From the NCBI GenBank assembly GCA_015956445.1, contig WIUZ02000007.1, forward strand, positions 1,426,001 to 1,490,000: a stretch of DNA of 64,000 nucleotides, read 5' to 3'. The position numbers and the translations under genes are program-made. Shown piece after piece: positions 1 through 11,600 of this stretch. The stretch comes from Thelephora terrestris. Taxonomy: Eukaryota; Basidiomycota; Agaricomycetes; Thelephorales; Thelephoraceae. How positions within the stretch are numbered: position 1 is the stretch's first letter; every line of letters begins with the position of its first letter. Under the pieces are notes generated by a model. The model worked only from the letters and a program-made list of their open reading frames with translations. It was not told the origin of the DNA and did not search any database.

Positions 1-325
1 TGATTACACGACAGAGGATCTGACCAAGGTCTTCGTTCGTGACGAAAGTGCTGCATGAAGTTCCATGACAAGGCAGAACGGTTCTGCTCCCGGAGGGTGG
101 TCTTCGAATAAGTCCTGTACGCAACGCCACACTCTCGATATGCCAATGGGTGACAGAGCATGGTGCTCAGTGATGCTGGGAATCGTTGACCTCACCTTTG
201 AGATTGCCTAGGAGCCGTTGTGTCCCCCGCATAATCCTGTCCCTGCTGGGAGGATCGGACGGTACCCAACTTCTCCCACCTCACGTGCTGCGTACTGGTC
301 ACAAGCTAAAGGAAGTAAACCGGTG

Positions 326-643
326 TCATGAGCGCACACGGTTCGAGACCCCCAAGGATGACCTCGGCTTCTTCTGAGCAAGTGAGGAGCGAGTCGCCGT
401 CCCCGGAAGCCTCCAAATGATGGGCGTTCGGATGCGAATCACCGTGTGGTCCGAAAGATCTATGTAGTACGGTATGTGAGCAGATTGTTCAGGATACCAG
501 AAGGTTCCAGACGGCGGTGACTCTCCAATGACGATTGTGTTCTCCCCGACCAGGAGGGTAACAAATCGTCGTATCTCCTGTTTGGTCTTCGGCTTCCTTG
601 ACGTTGCGACCGCAGTCGATAGCACCACCAAGATCCGGGCCAT
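326..643 (-). CDS. Possible hypothetical protein exon (105 aa)
   Basis: An ATG-started minus-strand frame of 105 codons, beginning MARILVVLSTAVATSR and containing a basic stretch (RKPKTKQEIRR). A second open minus-strand stretch lies nearer the left edge (about 4-195), so this could be an exon of a gene that runs out of the window. I recognise no family and no motif. The frame may also be chance. Nothing else between 1 and 1240 could be supported. Confidence 0.25.
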   Translation of the reverse strand: MARILVVLSTAVATSRKPKTKQEIRRFVTLLVGENTIVIGESPPSGTFWYPEQSAHIPYYIDLSDHTVIRIRTPIIWRLPGTATRSSLAQKKPRSSLGVSNRVRS

Positions 644-1243
644 TGTTGTGGGACGTTTGAGCGACTCAAGTGACAGCGCGCGTGGCGAGAGTGAGCCCCC
701 CACGTCTTCTCAGGGAATTGTAGTGGCCACGTGATGAGTGGGTGCCGGAGAATTTCAATTTGGAAGCGACCGCAAAGTATTGCCGAATGGAAAGATAACG
801 ACCCCACCGGTGGGAAAGCGAGGAAGGGATTGAACTAAAAGATGTGTGACGGTGGAATTGGGTTCAAGCCTGCTGATCACGTACGTTTTTTTGAAGGCTA
901 ATAAAGCCTGCAATGATCTCCACGATCACCAATAAAAGCTAGGCGGTGTTTTATTAAACGCCCTATCGAAGCAGGAAAAACCTTGTGACCTCCCGAACGT
1001 GGTCCAGGCGAGCGGCGTAGATAGAGACTGGCGAGTGATATCTGTGCACCCGTCGTTGAAGGTTTGTGGCCAAAGTTCGCGATATCGAAAGAGCGGTTGA
1101 GAAAAGACCTCGGAACGCTTCCGGGCATAGCGTTGTGCGCGGCTGGACACCCAGCGGCGAAAGCATCTCGGCTTTCGCTGGAAGTGGCCGCTGGGCTAGC
1201 CGTAATGGAACGAAGGCATCCGCATCCGAGTCAGCCACTGATC

Positions 1244-1320
1244 ACAATGGAACGGAAAAAAATCTTTTTACAATGGAACGGAGTAAAATCTTTTACAATG
1301 GAGCGGAGTAAAATCTTTTT
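1244..1320 (+). repeat. Three tandem 25-26 bp repeats upstream of the metallothionein-like gene
   Basis: The motif ACAATGGAACGGAGTAAAAT begins at about 1244, 1270 and 1295 with small changes; each copy ends in a T-rich ATCTTTT. The block ends about 110 bp before the TATA box of the small Cys-rich gene, on the same strand. Position and repetition suggest a cluster of transcription-factor sites, possibly metal-responsive, but the motif is not one I recognise. Confidence 0.6.
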
Positions 1321-1431
1321 CAGAGGCAGTGTGAACTCGGGGTCCGTCCCTGAGCCACCCTAGGCGCCACCATTCATTCCTTCGGCCACCGCCTGCCACC
1401 GCTAGGCGTGGAAAACCAGAGCAGCGAAGGC

Positions 1432-1438
1432 TATAAAA
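1432..1438 (+). promoter_or_regulatory. TATA box (TATAAAA)
   Basis: A perfect TATAAAA lies 158 bp before the ATG of the metallothionein-like gene. The pyrimidine-rich sequence between them (about 1465-1590) fits a 5' leader. It supports a real, strongly expressed small gene rather than a chance Cys-rich frame. Confidence 0.7.
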
Positions 1439-1595
1439 GCTCACCAGAAACCCTCCAAGGGTTCCTCAGTTCCCCACTGCTTCTACTTTTCACCCAACCT
1501 TCTAACAACGGTCTGCACATCCGCGTATCTGCACGGCTTATCATTCTGATCTCCCTTCTCCTTACCAGCAAACCACCTCATCCTCATTATATAAC

Positions 1596-1750
1596 ATGGC
1601 CGGCTGCGTCTGCGAATGTTCCTGCACCGGAACCTGCGAATGCGTAAAGAAGTTCGCCACACCCCTCGTTGTGCTCGCCGTGTGGGATTTATACTGACCC
1701 GCGTCCACAGCTGCGTGTGCAAGCCTGGTCAAACCGTGTGCCATTGCTAA
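1596..1750 (+). CDS. Metallothionein-like Cys-rich peptide, 2 exons
   Basis: Two exons, 1596-1651 and 1711-1750, give a 31-residue peptide with 10 cysteines, nearly all in C-x-C pairs: exon 1 starts MAGCVCECSCTGTCEC and exon 2 ends CVCKPGQTVCHC. Small size and C-x-C spacing fit fungal copper/zinc-binding metallothioneins, cytosolic metal chelators. The intron (59 nt) ends ATACTGACC...CCACAG, a good branch site and acceptor. The donor is ambiguous: GTTCGC at 1652 keeps the Cys-rich frame, while the better-looking GTAAAG eight bases earlier (1644) would throw exon 2 out of frame. I chose the first because exon 2 reads C-x-C up to its stop only in that frame. Promoter: TATA at 1432 and repeats at 1244-1320. 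Function is inferred from composition. Confidence 0.7.
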
Positions 1751-2312
1751 GCGCTGAGCGTGTGCGCCCCCGCCGTGCTACGAATCGTCTTGTTGTTACA
1801 TTCTCCTGTACCCGCCCGTGATGGCTAAGCTGTAAACGTGAAAATCGAAAACCCATACAATTTGCTTCTCATTATCTTGTTTGATCGTCCAGGTCCCGTA
1901 TACATTCTGGTGGTTATAAAAGGTACGACGCGTGATGATTCCACCGGCAGTGTCGTGTCCTTGTTATCACTGGCAGTGAGCTCGGAGATATCTGTGGCTG
2001 AACAGGTAGCGCTCGACGTTACACTATTGAAGACTCGAGCCCTCTCCGATTTAGTGAAGGTCCACTCGAGCGGCTGGCGATCTTCAGATTATACGTCCAA
2101 AATGTCCTACCATCATATTTCTACTCCTTATCGGTGCTCGTCACTCGTATACGCTGTATGCCTGAGGAGACTGGGGTCATGATCGTTTCTCCTTCGTACT
2201 ATAGATGAGGTTGTTCCCACGCGGCTAAATCCAGTGGGCTTACCCTCATCAGCGGTCCTCTTTCTCCTTTTCGAGCGGCGACAAATTGTCTTCAGCCACC
2301 ATCGTCGATACT
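1751..2312. other. Intergenic region between metallothionein-like gene and BTB gene
   Basis: No gene seen. It should hold the 3' end of the small Cys-rich gene and the promoter of the BTB gene. A GGTTATAAAAGG stretch at about 1912 is a possible TATA box but lies some 400 bp from the BTB start codon. Confidence 0.5.
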
Positions 2313-4557
2313 ATGGCTTCCTGCACGCTCCCCTTGCAAGAGGCCCTAAACGACTCAATCTCTTCCGGCCTGTTCGCGGATACGAAAATCATCTTATATT
2401 CGCGAAGAGATGGCGCTTCCGGGACCATCATTAAGCCCAAGACGTTGTATGCAAACGGACACGTGTTGAAATCAGTGCCGTATTTCGGCAACCGTGAGTA
2501 TTGACTTTTCCGCTTCCTCGCGGACCAGGCGATTGAAAAGGTCCCCCTATAGAAAAACTCGCAGAATCAGAGCCAAAGGATTTCTCCGAGCCCATTGACG
2601 AGGATGAGCAGGCCAAGAAGTACGGATACTGCTCCGACAGTGATCTCGAGGATGAGGAGGATGCGGTGGACGTGGGAAGGGCTGTGCCCCCTTACGGAGA
2701 GTCGAACGAATCTTCTGGGAAAGGAGCGGTCATTAAGATTCACGATATCGCCCTCATCACGTGCGTCTCAGAAGCTAGATATCACCACATCGCTAATGCC
2801 TTTCCAGGTTTCAGGCCTTTTTGATGTATCTGTACACCGGTCATATCGAGTTTGCGCCTTATGGATCGAAGGAGAACCGGAGGTCAAGGAGTAAGGAGAT
2901 CGTTTCCCTGTCAGAGGATTCGATACCTCGACCGTCACCAAAATCGATCTATCGGCTCGCGGATAAAGTATCTCCCTTAGTTTCCACGGTGAACTCCGGC
3001 TGTCAATTTATCGAGTACGACATCCCTCCTCTAAAACGGCTCGCCTTGGACAACATCAGGGATGGACTGGAGCGATGTGATATCGTAGAAGAAGTGTTCA
3101 ACAAGTATTCCTCAAGGTGAGTTGTAGATTCTGGCCGGGGCTAGGGGCAGCGCACTGACGGACGGACATGAACAGCCATGAGGAAGTCCGGACCATATAT
3201 GCTACCCACCTGGCATCGGTTTTGTCTCGTGCGGAAGAGAAGTCCGTCCAGGGGCTTTGGGTCAAAGTTGACGAAAAGATCGGCCGTTATATCAACGGAA
3301 ACTTGGACCATGCAGTGGACGCGACCACCCTCCTCTGGAAACTTTCCAAAGGGAATGTGAACTGCCCCCCAGTTACTCCCGCTGCGGAAGCTCCGTGAGC
3401 TCCATAACTTCATCTTCTGCTCCCAGAGATTGGACGAGCGTTGACGTCGCGTTGATAAAATCGATCCGCAAAGGCGTACTTTTTGACAGAAAGTATTGGG
3501 CGAGACGCTCGACAACTTCGAGGGTTTTACGCCCCATCTACATATCGAGTATCGTGGCTCGTGACAAACTCAAACGCATGGACAGCCGTGAGTGACGGTG
3601 AATTTGCTGATCCTAGCGTTCCGTGCTCACTGGTGGGCAGTCGCGAAACTGCACCCGGGGGACGAGTGCTTCGACATGGATGACGCATCCGAGGACGAAA
3701 ATCAGGAGAGCAGTTCAGTACATGCTAATGAGGCTGCACCGGAAGAACAGGCAGAGAGGAAGGAAAAAATCAATCAAGAGCCAGTTCTCACCATGGATCC
3801 ATTCTCCGGGTAGCCTATCGCGCTGTGGTGTCCGTGCTGGAGTTGCTGACGTGTTCGACAGCTGGAAATCTTTGTTCTTTTATTCGTGCACTAACGTGAT
3901 AAATTTTGCACCCCTCAAATCTCAAGGTGTCGAGGTGCGCGCACAGCACGGCGTGGGATATTCACCAAGGGTCATCTACTCTCTTGCAACCGCGGTAAGT
4001 TCTCACCCCCATGTGTGTTGCCCTTTCCCGTGACCTCTTTCAGCTAGAGATCGAACCTCTTCGAGATCTCGCGTTAAACGACATACGGTCCAAAATCACC
4101 TCCACGAACCTGATCCCAGAACTCTTCTCCAGTTTCGCCTCTCGGTGTGTGTCATTGGTAATCCGAGGTGTCGCCGTCCAATAACACGTGAATCGGCAAT
4201 AGATACGAAGACATTGCGAAGATGGAATGCGAACTAATGTACGACGAGTATAACGATGAAAACACCACCGCTGAAGGGATCAAATTCATCGAAAGCGTCC
4301 CAGGCGGTAATCTAGCACATCGTGCCGGGGCGTTGAAGATTGTACTCAAAGAGGGCCTTCTCAATCGCGTCTTCCTGCGCTGTCCCAACCTTGGCTGCAG
4401 TATGCACAACAATACTGCTCCTTATCGTTCGTTTGGACAGGTCACAACTTGCCCACATCATCCGGCAAGACCCTATCTGGAGTGTGCCGGTTGTGAGTTT
4501 TCCCGAATCAGCTGGTGTCATACGTCTTACCAAGGTTGCAAGAAACCGTTCAAATAG
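2313..4557 (+). CDS. Tandem double-BTB protein with Cys-rich C-terminus, 10 exons
   Basis: Ten exons fit together in phase: 2313-2493, 2553 (or 2565)-2760, 2808-2967, 3016-3116, 3176-3394, 3427-3587, 3617-3809, 3862-3994, 4044-4144, 4203-4557, giving about 603 aa. Introns are 29-59 nt with GT-AG ends. BTB/POZ domain 1 is split by an acidic insert (LFADTKIILYSRR, then FQAFLMYLYTGHIEFAPYGS and IYRLADKYDIPPLKRLAL). A second, degenerate copy of the same fold follows (SIRKGVLFDRKYW, then LFFYSCTNVINFAPLKSQ and LEIEPLRDLALNDI). The last 60 residues carry a Cys/His cluster (CPNLGC, CPHHP, CAGC, QGC) that may bind zinc. BTB domains mediate protein-protein contacts, often as ubiquitin-ligase adaptors or transcription factors; the role here is unknown. 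A homologous gene lies tail-to-tail at 5252-7610. The start is the first ATG before the conserved LPLQEALNDSISSGLF. Confidence 0.8.
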
Positions 4558-4699
4558 ACCATCGCCCCTCCGATCTTCGTCACTGCGAAGTTCCTCCTGG
4601 CTTTCGACCGGCTGTAGTTGATGATTCGTTGCACAAATATGTTCGTAGACGAGTGCGCCGGTGTAAATTATGCACAGAGTTTGTCCAGTCAGTCTGTGT

Positions 4700-5120
4700 G
4701 CATCGTTGACGTCATGTTCAAGCAAGCCCGAGCTTCCTCACTCGATCCTTCGCGACCAAGAAGACCTCCCCAACCGCTCTCTCCAACTCTTTCAACCACC
4801 CTTCCCCACCAAACTCGACCTTCACCACAGCCGGCGAACTCTCTCCGCCTTCTCCCTCCAATTCGGGCCCCTGAGCCTTCTCAACACCTACTGCCGCATC
4901 CACGAATGTCATGAGCGAAGGGCATCATGATCCTACGTCCATCCATGGCTAAAAGCTGGCCTCATCGACATGCACCTTTCACATTCTACACCGGTCTCAT
5001 CGGCGAGTCTACTACAATGTCCTTCTTTCATCTCGGATCGACGAACAGAACCCTCAGTAGCTCACGGCTTCTACAGCGTTTGAACAGGCGAGGCAGGGCT
5101 CTCGTGATCGTGACAGCATG
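4700..5120 (+). pseudogene. Degenerate coding-like stretch between the two BTB genes
   Basis: One plus-strand frame reads PNRSLQLFQPPFPTKLDLHH, then FGPLSLLNTYCRIHECHERR, and after a stop continues with plausible sequence (HPWLKAGLIDMHLSHSTPVS) up to about 5090. Continued sense-like composition across a stop suggests an old gene fragment. I do not recognise the family, and chance cannot be excluded. The rest of 4558-5251 holds nothing I can name. Confidence 0.3.
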
Positions 5121-5251
5121 AAATCGACGGGGAAAATGATTTCTGGAGTAATCTACATTGTTACATGTGCACGGACAGGCTTGCGCAATGAAACACACCA
5201 TTCGAGTGGTAGAGTTGGCCTCGACAGCAAGGAGTGAGGGGCGATGATAAC

Positions 5252-7610
5252 CTACTTGAACCATTTCCCGCAGCCTTGGCAAATGTAATCTGAATAGCCT
5301 CGATGAACCCCACAACCAGCGCACTCCAGACGCGCAGCTCTATGACAGGATCGTGGGCACACTACATTCGACCCAAGCGAAAGATGGGATTGGGGGTTGG
5401 TGTGCAAATCGCAGTTTGAACGGGAACAGCGCAGGAAGACAGTGCCCGAAAGTCCTCTTCTGAGTCCCAGTTTCAGAGCCCCCGAGCGATGTGCTGAGTT
5501 CCCATCAATCATGCCTTCGATGAGTTCTACCCCTTTAGCGGTGTTGGCCTCGTTGATGAATTCATCGTATAGTAGTTTACATCCCATCTTTACAATGTCG
5601 GGTTTCCTGTTGTCAAGCGAGATTCTCGTTAGCATAGCCGCCGAGGCGAATCAATGGGGACATTTACCGAGAGGCATAACCAGAGAAGAGCTCAGTGACC
5701 ACATTCGCGTCGGTGACCTTCGACCGTATGTCGTCGAGCGCAAGATCGCGGAGAGCCGGAATCCAAAGCTAAATATGAGGTGTTGAGTTACCCGGGACCG
5801 CAATGCATATGTCATCAAAACTCACAGCTGATGCGAGGGAGTAGATTGCCTTGGGTGAACAAGGAGGGGGCTTGTCCGGCATTGTCCGCTCTTCTACGTC
5901 TCGTGAGCGCACATCAAGGCCTTGAGATTTCAGGTGCGCGAACTGTATAACGTCCGTGCACATGTAAAAAAACAAGGATCTCCAGCTGCCAAAAAAAAGT
6001 CAAAAACCCAAGCCCTGTCGCGGTTTTGTGTATACCTTGCAAACGACCCCACTGTAAGAAGGGGGAGGGGCTCAAGCTCTTTCGCTTCCGTTTCATTGAC
6101 TTGCGCTTCTGGTGAAGGCGCACTAGTGGGCTCTGGAATTCCCTCGCAGTCGCTGTCCTCGGATCCGTCGCCCGCGCATGTATCACCTTCCCGATACATT
6201 TTCACTACTGCCTGATCATCAGCACAGAGGTCCAGAATTATTCAAAGAATGTCACCCACAGCGACGGGATGACCGCGGGGTTTCACCAAGCACAGTGCTC
6301 GAGATGTAGATAGGCCTTAAGACACTCATGGTCTTCGAGTGCCTCGTCCAATACTTTCTGTCGAAAAAGATGCCTTTGCGGATTGATTCGATCAATGCGA
6401 CCTTGATTTGCTTCCAATTTGCTGGACTGGGAGTGGGTGGGGTCTGAGGACTGACAGGAGGCACCTCATCCGGGGGAACCGGAGGAGAACCCTCATTCGA
6501 GTTCGAAAGTTTCCACAACTGGGTGATCGCATCCGCTGCATGGTCCAGTTCTCTGTTAGCATAGCGGTCGATCTTGTGGTCAATTTTCTCGTACAAGGGC
6601 CCCGCGGAACCTTTAGCCGCGCGGGACAAAGTCGATGCCAGATGGTTAACATGCATGTTCCGGACGCCTTCATATCTGTTCGTGCTCGCCCATTAGTGTA
6701 TGATTCCGGTCGTGAACCTTCATCCGCACTTACTTTGACGAGAATTCACTGAACACTTCTTCCACAGTGTCACATTGCTCAACCCCATTGCTGATGCTGA
6801 TCAAAGCCAGCTGTTGTAGAGCAGGAATATCATACTTGGACAAATGTCAGCCCAACGTCACCTCGCCGGCAAGTGACGGGTATACCATGTGCGCGAGTCG
6901 GTAGATAGACTTTGGTGAGGGCCGTGGAACAGAATCTTCCGACGTGGAGACGATCTCGACGCTCCTTGACCTGCGGTTCTCTTCTGATCCATAAGGCGCG
7001 AACTCGATCTGACCGGTGTAGAGGTACAGTAAAAAGGCCTGAAATCTGCAAAGTTGTTTAGGCTGCGGCCGATACGCATTTCAGACGGCTCACGTGATCA
7101 GAGCAATATCGCAGATCTTTATGATTGTCCCCTTCCCAGAGGATTCGTTCCATTCCCTGTATGCAGGTTTTTCGTCTTCGAAAAAAAAGGGACGGGGCTC
7201 GGGGGAGTTTATCTTCGGGGTGGCTGCCTTCTTCGGGGCTTTCACCGTGGCGTGAACGGCGTCGTCGTCGTCCTCGAGATCACTATCAGAGTAATGCCCA
7301 TAGTTCTCTGCCTGCTCATCCTCGTCGATAGGTTCGGAAAAATCCTTCGGTTCTGTCTCTGAATATACCCCAGACAACACTTTTGGGGTGTTCTTCAACT
7401 GCCCCTATAACAAGAGAGAAAAGCGGGCTCACGATTGCTGAAATATGGCACAGATTTCAACACGTGGCTGTTTGCGTACAACGCCTTGGGTCTAGTGATG
7501 GCCCCGGACGAGGCTCTCCGTGAATATAAGATGATCTTCGTGTCAATGAACCGTCCAGAGGAGATGGAGTCGTTCAGAGCCTCTCGCAAGGGAAGCGTGC
7601 AAGCGGGCAT
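5252..7610 (-). CDS. Second tandem double-BTB protein, inverted paralogue
   Basis: Minus-strand homologue of the gene at 2313-4557, starting at ATG 7610 (MPACTLPLREALNDSISSG) and ending in the same Cys-rich tail (FLRCSRSNCDLH, CAGC, CQGCGKWFK, stop at 5252). Exon order matches: BTB half 1 about 7433-7610, acidic insert about 7090-7356, then FLLYLYTGQIEFAPYGS at about 7000-7050, KYDIPALQQLAL at about 6830, the second-domain start SIRKGIFFDRKYW at about 6350, an acidic block (about 6060-6200), CTDVIQFAHLKSQG at about 5940 and the C-terminal exon 5252-5635. The second-exon acceptor that keeps frame is near 7355. I did not place every intron, so an inactivating change could be hidden. The two genes converge with about 700 bp between their stops, as after an inverted duplication. 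Confidence 0.7.
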
Positions 7611-7639
7611 AGTATCGATGGTGGCATGCGCCGGTCCCC

Positions 7640-8253
7640 GAATCTGGGTCTTTTATATGTGCTCGACGTTGCAATTCGACCCGCGTGGATTGTGTGGCTG
7701 GTCATACGGTTTGAATGATATCGATAAGGCATAGTGCGCGGTAAATGAGAAAGAGTAGTCACTCGTATCACGCCATCTGTTGTGACCTGTTGTAACGGGA
7801 GCGGACTGCCAAATTTCTCCACCCAATTAGGGAAGACCTTGCCCCGAGATGCTCTTTCCGCCTCTCCCACCACACAGTAGGAATTTGTTAAAGATTCAAG
7901 GTCTCTCCAAAAATTTTCACAACACCCTATGCATGAGCCGTGCAGACCTCGAATCTTTAACCAATTATCGTCCGGGTCAAACCCCTACCACTAATGGGTC
8001 CCGGTTACCGCAATCCTCATCCTCTCTCAGACCGCTGTCGGAGTAATATCCCTGATCACTGGCGGATCGGCTCTCATTGAGGCCTGCAGATGGTGTTCCT
8101 CCTGGTAGCTTTCTAAGGTTTGCCCACAACGGATAAATGCTTCCAGGGCTGTCGGCGGGGCTAACATGGCGTTCATTGGTGTAAATTTTGCAAATGTCTT
8201 GTGAGTAGCATTCTCGCTTCAAGTTTGCTGAAGTCTTGAGATCCTGGGGGGTC
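7640..8253 (-). pseudogene. Probable relic of a further BTB-like gene
   Basis: The minus strand holds an open stretch that includes GYYSDSGLREDED, resembling the acidic insert of the BTB genes (GYCSDSDLEDEED, GHYSDSDLEDDDD). Nothing else aligns clearly. The piece ends at the target duplication of the copia element (8254-8258), so it may be the far side of the broken BTB copy at 14.7-15.2 kb or a separate remnant. It also covers the upstream region of the intact minus-strand BTB gene. Confidence 0.35.
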
Positions 8254-8258
8254 ATAGG

Positions 8259-8613
8259 TGTTGAACCGAAGGTCTGTGCCCGGCAACGGGTCAAACCGGC
8301 TCCACCGCTTCGTGCGAGAGCCGATGCCGGAGAAGCGCTGAATAAGCGACCCGAAGGGACGGTGTCACATCAGTGACCCGATCGATTGGTATGACGCGCG
8401 CGTGCCTTAAGCCGCCGCACGGACCATGCATCAGTCACACTGTATAGATGTGACGTTAATAGAGTAGATAGTATATATACCCCTCATGTGTCCATAGATC
8501 AATCAATCGCTTCTCTCTCTCTCTCTCCCACTTGCACTACTATATCTTCCCCTCTCAGGTAAGAACTAGAGTACGCCATGTAGTAGTATAGAATATACTC
8601 TACCTGCTCAACA
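8259..8613 (+). repeat. 5' LTR of the copia element
   Basis: 355 bp, starting TGTTGAACC and ending CTCAACA. It contains a TATA-like GTATATATACC at about 8468 and a CT microsatellite at about 8513. The same sequence recurs at 13982-14319, at 19382-19735, and inverted at 28175-28528. Confidence 0.93.
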
Positions 8614-8625
8614 GGTTATGAGCCC
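8614..8625 (+). promoter_or_regulatory. Primer-binding site matching the anticodon arm of initiator tRNA-Met
   Basis: The bases next to the 5' LTR read GGTTATGAGCCC. The reverse complement GGGCTCATAACC is the anticodon stem-loop of initiator tRNA-Met. Priming from an internal half of this tRNA is known for Drosophila copia and yeast Ty5, so this site fits half-tRNA priming rather than use of the tRNA 3' end. Confidence 0.75.
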
Positions 8626-11600
8626 GGGCTACGCCCTGTGTTCCAAGCTGTGCCTCTGTGGCTGCGCTGTGAATAGGCTCTAATCTTACCTTAGTGCACC
8701 CTCTGTGGCTGCCACTGCACTATCCACTGCGCAGGAAGGGGACTTAGAACAAAAAAGTCAAAACCCCAAAAGGGGATGAAACAGTGATTGGCTAAGCTGA
8801 GCACAACACACATTCGTAGACCCCATAAGGGGAGGGTAGTCGATTAACATCTGCCGACAGTGTGGACTGAGGCAACATGCAATAAACCTCTCACTAAAGT
8901 AATCCTTAAAAGGGAAAGGCTAATTCTTCCCTCTTTCATTGCATTTGGCATAGAAGCGTTCATTAACTGATGACTCTTATTTTTGGGCATAGGCACTTCC
9001 ACCCCCCAAAAACCAAAGAAACATGTCGTCTCAGCTTACCTCTCTCGTCCCCGTCCTTGAAGGTCCCAACTATCAGCGATGGGCCCCTGCCGTCAGAAGC
9101 TTCTTGATGGCACAAGGACAGTGGAGACTGATGAAGAAGGGAAAGCCCACCAAAACAGTACGACCATATGTAGCAGCTGTCCCTGCCACCGATGATGCTG
9201 AAGAAATTCCGGCACAGGAGGGCAGTGAAGACATTGACGAAGACGCGCTCGAAGCGTGGGAGGAAAACAACTCCAAAGCCCTCGGAAATATATTCCTGAG
9301 GCTAAGCCCTGACATCCAGGCAAAACACAAGTCCGAAGAGGACGCTTGGGCCTTGTATCAGGCAATCGATGCGGAATATGGGAAACCCGGTGTAATGGGG
9401 ATCTATTCAGAGTTCAAAAGTGCTCTGGACGTACAGATCCCCGGAAATGCGGACCCCATCCCGGCGATAGATAAAATCATGGCCCATTTTGGTCGACTTG
9501 CTGAAGCCAATGCAGCAGTCCCAGATTTCATCAAAGCCATGATGATACTCTCCCGGATGCCCCCTGCCTACGATTACCTTGCCCAGATCCTCTGCCAGGC
9601 CGATGATATCGGTAAAGTCCAGATCGATGAGCTGAGGAAAATGGTCAAACTGGCCTGGGAGCAGAAGTCCAGCTCCCGTCGCTCTGGACAACAAGCACAA
9701 AAGTTGTCCAACGTACAGCGCGCCCCTGGGAACCCAAATTTCCAGCAGCAGCAGCAGCAGCACGATGGGAGCCAGCCCCAGGGCCAAGGCCGAGGACGAA
9801 ACCGTCGAGGACAAAGAGGAGGTCGAGGAAGATTCCAGCAACAGGCTCAGCAAACTGACGAGTCTCAAATGCCACCTCCCCCTCCACAACCTCCGGCTCT
9901 AACATCTCGGTCTCGGATTATGGTTTTGCCTCCATGGCGGCTTTTCCCATACGCCATCCCCCCGTCCATCGTCAAGGCACAGGGGCCCCTTCCTTCTACC
10001 CCTCCGTACAGGAGGCTAGGGACCTTGCAGCACGCATAAGCGTGAAACCTTCGATTGAGACCCTAAAAAGGCTGGAACGCTCTTATGAGCAGACAATCGA
10101 TCCTCGCCCCCGCAAAAAGGCGCGTACCCCGCCAGGCGAGGATGAAGTAAGCCTGGGATGGTCGGATGATGAGATGGATGTTGTCTCCCCTGCGTCGGTT
10201 GCCGGTCCGTCTGGCCTTGGTGGAAGGTATGAAAGAAATTTAGTGTTGAGTAACGAAACTAACGACTCCACAGCACCTGAAGATAAGTCTAGGTCTTCAG
10301 TAGTAGCTTCCAAATATATTTGTTTTACCTTGTCTACCCCGAGTGAAACTGAAGCTGTGTGGATGCTCGATTCTGGAGCATCCCGGCACTTTACTTTTGA
10401 CATAAACGACTTCGTGGAGTACGAGGCTATTGAGTCCATTCCTTTAAGAACAGCGACCAGCTTCACGACGATTATTGGTAAAGGAACAGTGGTCCTCCAC
10501 ATAAACGAAAAGGCCGTTCAACTAAGTCCTGTCTATCATGTCCCAGACATCTCCCATAGGCTGCTGTCCCTTGGTCAGTTCCTCAAAAGCGGACTCCTCT
10601 CGAGGGGGAGTGCTCGCGAAATCTCACTCTATGAGGAAGAAACAGAATTTCTTACCTTCCACCCTCGAACCGAGGATGACAGTATTTACGTCATCAAAAC
10701 CCTCCTCGGAGCGCAACTTACTGCTGCTAAAATTGAGACCATTTATAGTGCTGATTTTGAAATCATGCACCGCCGACTGGCTCACCCCTCAAAAGAAGTG
10801 ATCCAAAAGGCCAGGAAACATATCAAGGATTTTCCTCATGTCGAAATCCCAAAAGAGCACCTCTGCACTGGATGTGCGCAAGGGAAAATGACAAATAAAA
10901 CCTTTCCCCCATCCAACACCAGAGCAAGCGCCCCTTTCGAGCTGATCCATTCGGATCTAAAAAACTTCCCCATTGAATCCTATCGCAAGTACAAGTACTC
11001 AATCGTCTTCTATGACGACTATACCTCACACACCTGGACCATGAATTTGCGCACTAAGGACGCTGCACTTATGGCTACCAGACACTTCCTGGCTATGGTT
11101 GAAACCAAGTACCAGAAGAGAGTACGTCGATGGATGTCCGATGCCGGGGGGGAGTAGACGTCCCTAACATTTACGACGATGCTCAAGGAAAAAGGGATTG
11201 AGATCCTCCAATCTATTCCGCATGCACACCAACAAAATGGTTGCGCGGAAAGGATCATTCGAACATTGATGGATAAGGCAGAATCCATGAGATTACAGGC
11301 TTGCCTCCCTCAGTCTTGGTGGGAATTCGCCCTTGACCACGCAACTCACGTTTACAATTGAACGCCGAACCGTCGCCTAAATTGGCAGACTCCATCCCAA
11401 CTATTAAATGGAAGTAAGCCTTCAATTGATCACCTTCGGGTCTTCGGCTGCGGAGCCTACGTCTTCATCCCGGAAGAAGTACGGATAAACAAACTCGCAC
11501 CCCGATCAGAATTGATGACCTACCTGGGTACTCACCCGGGAGGAAAAGGATGGATCTTTATGCGCGGACCTAACAACATCATTTTCTCCGCTGCTCAGGC

